Below, one piece after another: positions 20,857 to 28,562 of a stretch of DNA of 64,000 nucleotides (within the stretch, counting starts at the first letter, position 1; each line of letters starts with the position of its first letter). The translations under genes were made by a program, and so were the position numbers. Source of the stretch: Tritrichomonas musculus (taxonomy: Eukaryota > Parabasalia > Tritrichomonadida > Tritrichomonadidae). Below the pieces are notes generated by a model, which saw only the letters and a list, made by a program, of their open reading frames with translations, did not search any database and was not told the origin of the DNA. The stretch covers positions 186,001 to 250,000 of the forward strand of contig JAPFFF010000036.1 in the NCBI GenBank assembly GCA_039105265.1. Direction: 5' to 3'.

Positions 20857-22047
20857 ATGGAAATCCAAAGATATATTGACAAACTCAAGAATTTTCAAGG
20901 TTTACTTATAGATTTCATTGACAGTTCAGAAAATGCAGAAGAAGAAAATAAAATTTTAGCCAATATTTTCAAAGATTTTAATCTTTTAAATAATAAAGAA
21001 GATATGCTAGAAATTTGTGGAATATTGTCAGCAATTGCAAAATATCATCATCGTTCTTCCTATTTTCATGACAAAATTCAGAATATTATTTTATATCTTA
21101 AAAAGTATCTTATATCAAATTTCACAAATTTTGATATCTACTTTATTTTTAAAGACAACAAACTCATCCTTCTTATTCTTTTAACAAATCAAATAATTCA
21201 AATTGATGAACAAATATTTAATCATATAATTAAGTCCAGAAATGGATTAGATTACCAACTATTTTTTTACCCAGAAATCAAACCATTTTGTGATGAAAAA
21301 ACTTTGAAAAGTATTGAAAATGATCTTCTTAAAATCGATTCAAACATTTTTGTCGATTTTAATAAAAAAAGAAAGACTGGTGAAAACGATTCCACAATTT
21401 GCAATTTAATTCGAAATGATTCAGTCAAAGACTTTATTATTTTTGTTAGTCAAAGGAATCTTTCAGCATCGACAATAATTAATCCATCAATTTTTGAAAC
21501 ACATTCTTTTTTACTTAAGTATAGATACCCGAAATTCATTGAATATGCTGCCTTTTTCGGAGCTTCTCAAATATTCAAATACTTAGCAATTAGCAATGGT
21601 AACTTAATTCCTTCTTTGTGGCTTTATGCGGTTCATTCAAATAATCCAGAAATAATTAATTTGCTTAAAGAAAATTATGTCACACCAAAAGACGAGACAT
21701 TTTGTAAATGCTTTAAAGAATCGATAAAATGTCACCACATTGAAGTTGCAAAATATATAGAAGAAAACCTATTGAAATGTGACAATCAAAATGCACAAGA
21801 AATTGCAGTTAAAAATTGTCTTCATTTTTACAACTATATGAATTTCCCAACAATTCAAATTTCAAAATATTTTTATATATGTTGTAAGTATAATCATCTT
21901 AAATTTGTCAAATTTTTATCAAATGAAAGTGATGTCAATATTAATGAAAAAATTGTTTCAAATTCAATTTGTTTTTACTTCAATTTTTGTGTTTTTATGT
22001 CAAGAATATTTTTTTTTTTAATTGTTTTGAATCGCATTTTAAAATAA
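20857..22047 (+). CDS. DUF3447/ankyrin protein, 5' part of a damaged locus
   Basis: The frame gives 396 residues. The first ~350 show the trichomonad DUF3447/ankyrin layout: an N-terminal helical region, then DSTICNLIRNDSVKDFIIF, FIEYAAFFGASQIFKYLA, SLWLYAVHSNNPEIINLL and further ankyrin-like repeats to about position 21,950. After VNINEKIVSNS the residues become hydrophobic noise (CFYFNFCVFMSRIFFF) and the frame stops. Ankyrin sequence resumes in another frame near 22,109 and leads into LRR_5 repeats. No trichomonad-type intron (GTATGT to ACTAACACACAG) joins the two, so a frame-disrupting insertion of about 150 bases is the simpler reading. The N-terminal part may still be expressed as a short protein. 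Confidence 0.6.
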   Translation: MEIQRYIDKLKNFQGLLIDFIDSSENAEEENKILANIFKDFNLLNNKEDMLEICGILSAIAKYHHRSSYFHDKIQNIILYLKKYLISNFTNFDIYFIFKDNKLILLILLTNQIIQIDEQIFNHIIKSRNGLDYQLFFYPEIKPFCDEKTLKSIENDLLKIDSNIFVDFNKKRKTGENDSTICNLIRNDSVKDFIIFVSQRNLSASTIINPSIFETHSFLLKYRYPKFIEYAAFFGASQIFKYLAISNGNLIPSLWLYAVHSNNPEIINLLKENYVTPKDETFCKCFKESIKCHHIEVAKYIEENLLKCDNQNAQEIAVKNCLHFYNYMNFPTIQISKYFYICCKYNHLKFVKFLSNESDVNINEKIVSNSICFYFNFCVFMSRIFFFLIVLNRILK

Positions 22048-22108
22048 TTTGTTTAATACAGTTTTTTAATTTAGAAGTTATTTATTTAGTTTATTATTAG
22101 TATTTTAT

Positions 22109-23344
22109 TATAATCCATTAAGAATTGCTGCAAATAAAAAAAACATCGAAATTGTTGATTTTTTATTGACACTTCCAAATATTGACATAATTCCTTTTGC
22201 ATTGTCAGATTTGTCAAGATTGACACATGTTAAAATCTCGAGTTTATTGAAAGAAATATCTGAATATGAATTTAGTGGCTGCTATTCTTTGAAAGAAGTA
22301 TTATTTGATGTGCCTTCTTCAGTAGCCTCGATTAAATCTAATGCATTTTTTGGCTGTTCATCATTGGTCAAAATAGATATACCTTCATCTGTTACAAATA
22401 TTGATGATTCATCTTTCAGTGAATGTTTGAGTCTAAAAGAAGTAACATTTCCACCTTCATTACAAAGTATTGGTAAGAAAGCTTTTGCGAAATGTTCATC
22501 ATTAGAACAAATTACAATTCCTTCCGTTATTTCGATTGGAGCAGATGCTTTCATTAAATGTTCGTCGCTTAAAGAAGTGAAAATTTGTTCTGCTTTGACT
22601 TCAATCAATGATAATGCTTTCTTTGAATGTTCATCTTTAAAAGTCATTAAATATCCTTCATCTCTTGCTTCTATTGGTAAAAATGCTTTTGATGGATGTT
22701 CTGCATTAGAACAAATAGAGATTCCTTCACAAGTAACCAAAATTGAATGTTTTACCTTCGCTGGATGCAAATCATTGAAGAAGATAATGATTCTTTCAAA
22801 TTTGACTTCTATTGGAAGAGATGCTTTCTCCAGATGTTCATCATTGGAAGAAATAGCTTTATCTTCTTCTGTAAGTTCTATTGGCCATAAAGCTTTCAAT
22901 CATTGCACATCGTTAAAGCAAATAACATTTCCTTCTTCAGCAACTTGTATTGATGATTACGTGTTTGTTAAGTGTCTATCATTAACTGAGGTCAGAATTC
23001 CTACTTCAGTGAAATTAATTAAGAAAGGATCATTCGCTGAATGTTCAGCTTTGAAGAAAATCGTAATTCCTAGTTCAGTAACAATGATTGAAAAAGATGC
23101 TTTTTTGGATTGCATATCACTGGATGAAATAACTTTTGAAAATCCTTCTTCATTAACAACAATTAAAGAAAATGCGTTCTTTGGATGCTCATCTCTTTTG
23201 CAAATATCAATTCCTCCTTCAGTGAAACAAATTGAAAGAGGTGCTTTCATTGATTGTTCTTCATTAAAAGAAATAAAAATTCCTTCAGTAATCGATTTAA
23301 AGAATATTGAAATTGATTCTGGAGTAAACATTCTTTTTATTTAA
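22109..23344 (+). CDS. BspA-like LRR_5 repeat region, 3' part of the damaged locus
   Basis: The frame starts without an ATG inside an ankyrin repeat (PLRIAANKKNIEIVDFLL). The first ATG is at 22,166. From about 22,220 it is a run of some 14-15 BspA-type leucine-rich repeats of 23 residues, each with a core like I-G-x-x-A-F-x-x-C-S-S-L-x-x-I-x-I-P-S. BspA-like proteins are one of the largest trichomonad families; many are surface proteins that bind host or bacterial molecules, but no signal peptide or membrane anchor is visible here. With the upstream frame it looks like one original DUF3447-ankyrin-LRR_5 gene. The LRR repeats themselves are clean, so the damage is recent or the part is still used. 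Confidence 0.7.
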   Translation, partial: YNPLRIAANKKNIEIVDFLLTLPNIDIIPFALSDLSRLTHVKISSLLKEISEYEFSGCYSLKEVLFDVPSSVASIKSNAFFGCSSLVKIDIPSSVTNIDDSSFSECLSLKEVTFPPSLQSIGKKAFAKCSSLEQITIPSVISIGADAFIKCSSLKEVKICSALTSINDNAFFECSSLKVIKYPSSLASIGKNAFDGCSALEQIEIPSQVTKIECFTFAGCKSLKKIMILSNLTSIGRDAFSRCSSLEEIALSSSVSSIGHKAFNHCTSLKQITFPSSATCIDDYVFVKCLSLTEVRIPTSVKLIKKGSFAECSALKKIVIPSSVTMIEKDAFLDCISLDEITFENPSSLTTIKENAFFGCSSLLQISIPPSVKQIERGAFIDCSSLKEIKIPSVIDLKNIEIDSGVNILFI

Positions 23345-23387
23345 CTATGAGTTTAGGAAAATTATCAATAAAAAGTTAATTGTTTTT

Positions 23388-23901
23388 AAAATGAATTTAT
23401 ATAAGAATTTTTGTCAATGGTCAAATATGTTTATGAATAGCCCTTCGTCGGTTTTGTAAAATACTGCTATTTGGTCGTTCATTGAATAGTTTATTTTAAA
23501 AATCTTCTACAGCTCACGGCAAAAGTGCAACTGTTTGAATACTTTACATAAAAAAATCTTCAAGTACGGAATACCGCAGAAAGGGATAGTTTATGAATAC
23601 AAAAAATTCTGGATTAAATATCAGGAAACATTTTTTTTTTTGGGAAATACTTATCGCTCCCGATGATTATTGACACCGGAGGTTAAGGTCAATATTGACC
23701 TTGTATCGTACATCAGAAAACAAGTTTGAAAATACTTTTGGCTGATTGTTTATTTTGTGAATGCTTAAAAATAATATTTAATCTAAATATCTAATGCATA
23801 TCCATTTTATATATATTTGTGAGAACTCATTGAATTTTTTAATTCAATCTGGAAAGTAGACTTTAGTTTATTTGACAAAAATTCTTATATAAATTCATTT
23901 T
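23388..23901. repeat. Pair of perfect 30-bp inverted repeats
   Basis: The 30 bases beginning AAAATGAATTTATATAAG at 23,388-23,417 recur as the exact reverse complement at 23,872-23,901. The left arm of the TIR-bounded relic (from 23,642) lies between them, so the two repeat structures overlap. No coding frame is present. It could be an older nested insertion or a rearrangement. Confidence 0.75.
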
Positions 23902-24964
23902 AATTGATTTTAAAATCATATACTGTACAAATATTATTCTTAGACTTTAGTTTATTTTTCTTCTTTAATAGCAAAACAGAAAAAATGCCAGTTTTTAATA
24001 TCTAATTTGAAATGTAACTTCATCACCTTACTCCCCCTTGCTCTTTTAATTTTTCAAAAATAATATATCATTTATATGTATTTAAATAAAATTAGTTATG
24101 CTGATTAAGATTCGCCAAGCATAAAATAAACCTTTTATTAAGTTTTATAAAACAGCAAAAAAAGGTATTTACACTCCTGTTTTTCGATAGATCTCTTATT
24201 TATTAATTATTTAATGCTTAAATATGTTTATATTATTATATATGCAAAAATATCAATGATATTACTTATTAATTATAAAGATATTAGCATATTTCATAAT
24301 TGTATGGTTTACATTTTTTTAATATTCAAATTCAACCTAATTAAATTTCCTATATCTCAATTTTTTATTAATAAAATAATTTGATTTTATATATAATTCT
24401 ACTATATAAATATTATTAACTGATATACAAGATAGTTTGAATTAATATTTTCTTTTTCATTATTATGCAATAAAATGAAGGATATTGTCATTGTTTTAAT
24501 ATCATCATCTACATAATATCGAGGCGTAAATATATTGTATTTTGTGCGAATAGGTAAAATTCCTTCTTCTTCTGCACAAATATGATTCTATTGTTTTAAA
24601 TAAAATGATAATCAATAGCCTTACTTTGTGATAAAATTTGGTCACATATATTCAAATTTTTGATTGAAATGAAAATAATTCAGTTAACTCAATGAATAAA
24701 AACAATTCTATCATATTTTGAAATAAATTTATTTTTTTTTTTTTTTTTTTTTTTTTTGAAAGCCTCTCAGAATCCACTTCCATCTTATTGAATACACTTC
24801 CTAGTTTTCAAATTAACGTTAGAAAAAACCATGAGTAGCTACCAATGCTTTTTTTTGCAAAAGTGTAAAAAAGTTCCAGACTTTTTTTTCTATGGTACGA
24901 TATAAGGTCAATATTGACCTAAACCGCCACGAGCAATTACGATTACGGGCGATTACGATTTCCC
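23642..24964. mobile_element. TIR-bounded non-autonomous DNA element or relic (~1.3 kb)
   Basis: Two 70-base arms, 23,642-23,711 and 24,895-24,964, are imperfect inverted copies of about 70 percent identity by eye. Both outer ends read GGGAAAT inward, share an AATCGC-like block, and end with AGGTCAATATTGACCT and TATCGTAC. Each arm therefore carries an internal palindrome (AAGGTCAATATTGACCTT in the left arm). The 1.18 kb between the arms is AT-rich with long T runs and no gene. I could not assign a superfamily or a clear target-site duplication. Arm divergence suggests an old copy. Confidence 0.6.
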
Positions 24965-25350
24965 ATAAAAATTGCATGTGTAATGATTTACGAAATTCTT
25001 CACAAAGATAAAAGAAAATCTAGTTTTGACGAATCATATAAAAATAATAATTTTTTTAATTTTAATTTTTGCTAACTTAAGAATAAAATAATTTCATTTT
25101 TTGCATGATGAGTTATTCTTATTCTTGATGTATAGCTAACTTATCATGCAAAAAATGAAATTATTTTATTCTGTATTATAAATTAAAAAAAAAAAAATCG
25201 ACAAAACTGTACAAATGAATAAAAAAGCAAGTAAAAGTTTTAAATTTTAGGTAATTGAAGCGTATTTTTTAAAAAAGATTAATCTGATTAAGCAAGTAGA
25301 GATAGTATTGACTAAGTAACTATTTTATCTCAAATGTTATATAATAGATA
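24965..25350. repeat. Long perfect hairpin (25,081-25,171) in spacer
   Basis: Bases 25,081-25,109 are the exact reverse complement of 25,143-25,171 (29 bp, starting GAATAAAATAATTTCAT). The pairing extends inward to 25,114/25,138 with one G-T pair, leaving a loop of about 23 bases. It sits about 180 bases beyond the stop of the minus-strand SIR2-like gene. It may be a MITE-like relic or part of that gene's 3' region. Nothing else was found in the spacer. Confidence 0.75.
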
Positions 25351-26433
25351 TTATTTTACTAATTTATCAACATATTCAGGAACTGTCATTTTCAAGATAT
25401 TTTCTTTTTTAAGACGATTTCCGAAGAAATCGATATATCTTTTTTCTTCTTCATCGACATATTTTCCTTTGGGATACAAAACGAGCTGAATTTCTACATC
25501 AGGTCTAATCATCCTTGAAAATAGTTGCCTAATTTCGAAGTCTGCTGCTGGTAGGGAATATCCTATGAATACAATTCTTGACGCTTCCGACAATTCAATG
25601 GCAGCGTTCTGCCACACGAGTTTGATTTGGAGGTTGCTCAAGTCCTTCAAATATGTAGGCAGTAAGAGGTGGTTTTGCAATTTAATCGATTCGCAATTTT
25701 CCATGTAATAGTTCTTCTTACAGTGCATACAATGGGCATCCTTCATCAATTCAATCTTCTTACCAAATTTAACAAACATTCTTTGGCATAAAGGACATTG
25801 AAACCAGTTCATTGATCCATGTAATTTTAGTAATTTGATGTTACGAAACCCTTTCTGTAAAACTAACTGCTTCTCTTTTTCATCGGCCAAATCAAAAGGA
25901 CTAATATAGCAGCAATAGTCAACAAAATTTGATTGTTTCGGATTTTCTTGATCGATGATTTTTTTTAATGATTCATCTAAAAGTATATCCCAATTGGTTG
26001 TAATGATCGGTATAGTACTTTCTCCTGTTTGACTTCTAGCTTGTCGAAGTATGTAATCTGCAAATTTGTTAATATAATTACAATCTGATTTACTTTTCTT
26101 AAAACTGTAATCCAAAGCTTCCCCCATTAGCATATTAAATTCTCTACGCAGATTTTTCAGATCAATCGTTCTGAAACGTCCATAAGATAAACGATTGGAT
26201 ATGCAGCCATCGATTGGTGAAAATATATCTTCTAAATTAACAGAACTATAATTTTTTTCAGGAATATGTAATTGATTTTTTATAAAATCAATAAAATTAT
26301 TTTTAGTTTTAATTAACCTTTCTTTGCCTTGAGTAAAACCTTTGTCTAAAATTGTTTGAATAATCTCGTTTTGGACAAGTCCGCCAGCATCTTTAGAAAA
26401 GCCAGCACCTAAAAAATAAACTGTTTTCAGCAT
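25351..26433 (-). CDS. SIR2-like NAD-binding domain protein (SIR2_2-type)
   Basis: This encodes 360 residues. The N-terminus has the NAD-binding GAGFS motif (residues 9-13). Further on come TTNWD (145-149), KLHGSMNW with the likely catalytic histidine H205, a zinc ribbon with CPLC (213-216) and CMHC (235-238), and GYSLPAADFEI (291-301). This order fits the SIR2-like family best known from bacterial anti-phage systems, where members deplete NAD, and is less like histone-deacylating sirtuins. In a trichomonad it may be a transferred bacterial gene. The frame is open 20 codons upstream to a GTG, but the ATG at 26,433 places GAGFS where the family has it and an initiator-like box lies just upstream. 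The function here is inferred. Confidence 0.85.
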   Translation of the reverse strand: MLKTVYFLGAGFSKDAGGLVQNEIIQTILDKGFTQGKERLIKTKNNFIDFIKNQLHIPEKNYSSVNLEDIFSPIDGCISNRLSYGRFRTIDLKNLRREFNMLMGEALDYSFKKSKSDCNYINKFADYILRQARSQTGESTIPIITTNWDILLDESLKKIIDQENPKQSNFVDYCCYISPFDLADEKEKQLVLQKGFRNIKLLKLHGSMNWFQCPLCQRMFVKFGKKIELMKDAHCMHCKKNYYMENCESIKLQNHLLLPTYLKDLSNLQIKLVWQNAAIELSEASRIVFIGYSLPAADFEIRQLFSRMIRPDVEIQLVLYPKGKYVDEEEKRYIDFFGNRLKKENILKMTVPEYVDKLVK

Positions 26434-26448
26434 TCTGATCAAATTACA

Positions 26449-26456
26449 ATAAATGA
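26449..26456 (-). promoter_or_regulatory. Initiator-like TCATTTAT box
   Basis: On the minus strand TCATTTAT lies upstream of the ATG at 26,433; starting at the A of TCA gives a leader of about 20 bases. It supports choosing that ATG over the upstream GTG. Confidence 0.5.
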
Positions 26457-26493
26457 TTCTCACTTTTTGAAAGAATTTATAAACTCTAAGCAC

Positions 26494-27190
26494 TTTTTGT
26501 TATGAGAGTGGAAACATAGCCTTTTTTAAAATCTGCTTAGAGTTATCATTTCATTCTATGTATTTACATTGTATCATATATATTAAATTTGTTATTATTT
26601 ATATAATTTATATATATCTTAATATTTAAAACGATATTGATATTTTAAAATTATAATTATTTGAAAGTATAAAATAAAATAAAAATATAAAAAATACGAA
26701 TATCTTTGTATATATTATTTTATGATGTAATATAAACATTAATTATTTTTTTACATTTATTATCATTTTATATATTAATTTAATATTATGAAATACATAT
26801 TATTTTATTATCAAAGAGCAAATAACGTATTTCCTATTAAAAAAAAGTTAATTGAAAAAAAATGGAAAAAACTTTTTGATAAAATAACCAAAAATAATAA
26901 CATATAGAGGGGTTATAACTCAATTCTTCGGGACTTTTTTACTCTTAGAATCATTATTTTAAAACTTTATTTTCAAATAAGTAATAATTCATTTTAATGC
27001 TTATTTTCACAGATACTTTTTTTAAATATTAAATCATATAATAAGATAATTATGTTTAAATAATTGAGAAAATAATCTATATAAAATATTTTTAAAATAT
27101 ATTTATATTGATTAATCTTATTTCAATTTTTTAAAAATTAGTATATACAGTTACAGATTCATATATAAATACAAAATAAAAGAAAAACAA
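26494..27190. other. Extremely AT-rich spacer before the virus-like element
   Basis: About 700 bases with very little G or C and no frame or RNA gene. It separates the SIR2-like gene from the first sequence of different composition at about 27,200. The left boundary of the virus-like element probably lies at or near its right end. Confidence 0.5.
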
Positions 27191-27194
27191 ATTG

Positions 27195-27400
27195 CTCTGT
27201 AGTAGTTATATATTTGCCACGATTTTTGCACTTCGTTCAAAAACCGCGTCAAATATTTCCCATCCGCGACCCCAGCCCCGCTATGCCAGGTATGATCCCC
27301 CACTCCCATTAATGATCTTCCACTGGGCTGCTCTCAGGATTCCTCTCAACGCTCTGCTAGGAAGGAGGTCCCGTATCGTTAACATCAAAAAAGCTATAGA
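27195..27400. other. GC-richer non-coding segment, candidate left end of the element
   Basis: Composition changes sharply here: the segment around 27,240-27,390 is roughly half G+C, between sequence of about 15 percent and 30 percent. A plus-strand frame crosses it but has no ATG start or family resemblance. Terminal repeat sequence of the virus-like element is possible. The other end is not in the window, so an inverted repeat cannot be shown. Confidence 0.35.
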
Positions 27401-27425
27401 AAAAGTTGTTAATTGTGTGGTTTAC

Positions 27426-27956
27426 TTAAAGGCATTCTTTCCAATCGTTTGCATGGCATTCAATTGGATAGTATATCCATCTTGTGTAAAATCCTATTCT
27501 AATAAATAAATGCTCTGCATATGAATCTAAAAATTGGTTCATTCCTCTTTGAGGGTCCAATAGGGTCCAATCAATTGTGGTATTTGGGAAAAATTGAAAG
27601 AATCTGGTAGAAATGCTCGTAAAAAGATTTTCATCGAAATTGAATTTACATTTGACTATATCAAGGGTTGTTTCAAACATTTTTTGTCGAATTTCTATGC
27701 ATTTGTGAAGTTCACGATAATAATTTCTGATAAATGCTTGCTTTGGGCCAATATTGAATGGTGAATCTTGTGCAGTAACAATTTTACATAAGCTCTGGTA
27801 CATATAGTCATCTTCATTTAAATCTAAATCTTCTGGGTGTTTATCAATAAGATCTGATAGGTTCTCTATTGGGTAGTTCTCTGTAGGCTCTACGTTGGAC
27901 TCGGAGATGGCGAACATAAGTAAAAATGATGTGATGAGGTGAGCACGAAAAATCAT
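27426..27956 (-). CDS. Element protein with N-terminal signal peptide
   Basis: This encodes 176 residues starting with a hydrophobic leader (IFRAHLITSFLLMFAIS) that looks like a cleavable signal peptide. An acidic stretch (DLNEDD) and a mixed helical region with aromatic residues and three cysteines follow. No family was recognised. It is the leftmost gene of the element and is divergent from the plus-strand genes that begin at 28,103. Secretion or membrane display is suggested by the leader only. It could also be a host gene captured at the border. Confidence 0.6.
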   Translation of the reverse strand: MIFRAHLITSFLLMFAISESNVEPTENYPIENLSDLIDKHPEDLDLNEDDYMYQSLCKIVTAQDSPFNIGPKQAFIRNYYRELHKCIEIRQKMFETTLDIVKCKFNFDENLFTSISTRFFQFFPNTTIDWTLLDPQRGMNQFLDSYAEHLFIRIGFYTRWIYYPIECHANDWKECL

Positions 27957-27967
27957 ATTTTTTTATT

Positions 27968-28030
27968 TGGGTCCCTCGAGGGGTGCCCTAGGTGTTGCAG
28001 GGTGCCCGAGTTGTTGTAGAGGTGCCTCCT
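27968..28030. repeat. GC-rich ~19-bp imperfect tandem repeat
   Basis: Two full units and part of a third, each with a GGGTGCC or AGGTGCC core and a TGTTG-like part, lie in the spacer between the divergent leftmost genes. The GC content is far above the surroundings. It may be a regulatory or terminal-region repeat of the element. Confidence 0.5.
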
Positions 28031-28102
28031 AAGTTTTTGGGGTGGAGACCGTTTACCAAAAATCTAATTTTTTCTCGTTAGGTCATCACATCACTTTTTT
28101 TC

Positions 28103-28513
28103 ATGTACAGCAGGAAGCAAGATAAGCAAAGTCTTAAGGTGTTCAGAAAGACAGTACGCAGCTTTATTTATGATACAACAAGGTTATTGGAATTAGCTGA
28201 TTCATTAAACGACGACATGAAAACAATCGAAAAACTGGAATCAGAAAATCGAAGGCTCACTGAACAAAACGGCTATATAAATTCTGAAATTGGGAAAAAT
28301 TCAATGTCCGATCCGAGATGGGAAATGATTGTCGAAAATGAGCTAAAAATTGATAAAAATCAAGATAAATTGGACGATTTGAAAAAAGAAGAAGAAAAAA
28401 AGAAAGTCCAATTGGAAACAAAAGCACAAGTATTGAATCAATTTGTCGATGAGTTACGAGATTGCTTCGTTGACCCACTAAATTTGGGAGAACCAGAATA
28501 TTCAGATGAATAA
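28103..28513 (+). CDS. Short coiled-coil protein of the element
   Basis: This encodes 136 residues. Most of the protein (about 25-125) is a charged heptad pattern (IEKLESENRRLTEQ, then KIDKNQDKLDDLKKEEEKKK) that predicts a long coiled coil. The C-terminus is acidic. No family was recognised. It precedes the giant gene by 49 bases on the same strand. A structural or scaffolding role is a guess from shape and position. Confidence 0.65.
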   Translation: MYSRKQDKQSLKVFRKTVRSFIYDTTRLLELADSLNDDMKTIEKLESENRRLTEQNGYINSEIGKNSMSDPRWEMIVENELKIDKNQDKLDDLKKEEEKKKVQLETKAQVLNQFVDELRDCFVDPLNLGEPEYSDE

Positions 28514-28562
28514 ACCATTTAATTTTCATTATTTGTTGTTTTATGTTTATTTTTATTGAAAA

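Noticed and set aside
22048-22108. Intron joining the DUF3447-ankyrin and LRR_5 frames
   Set aside because: No GTATGT donor or ACTAACACACAG acceptor typical of trichomonads was seen near the junction.
27192-27509. Plus-strand coding frame of about 105 codons at the left edge of the element
   Set aside because: It begins at a TTG, overlaps a better minus-strand gene with a signal peptide, and its sequence resembles no family.
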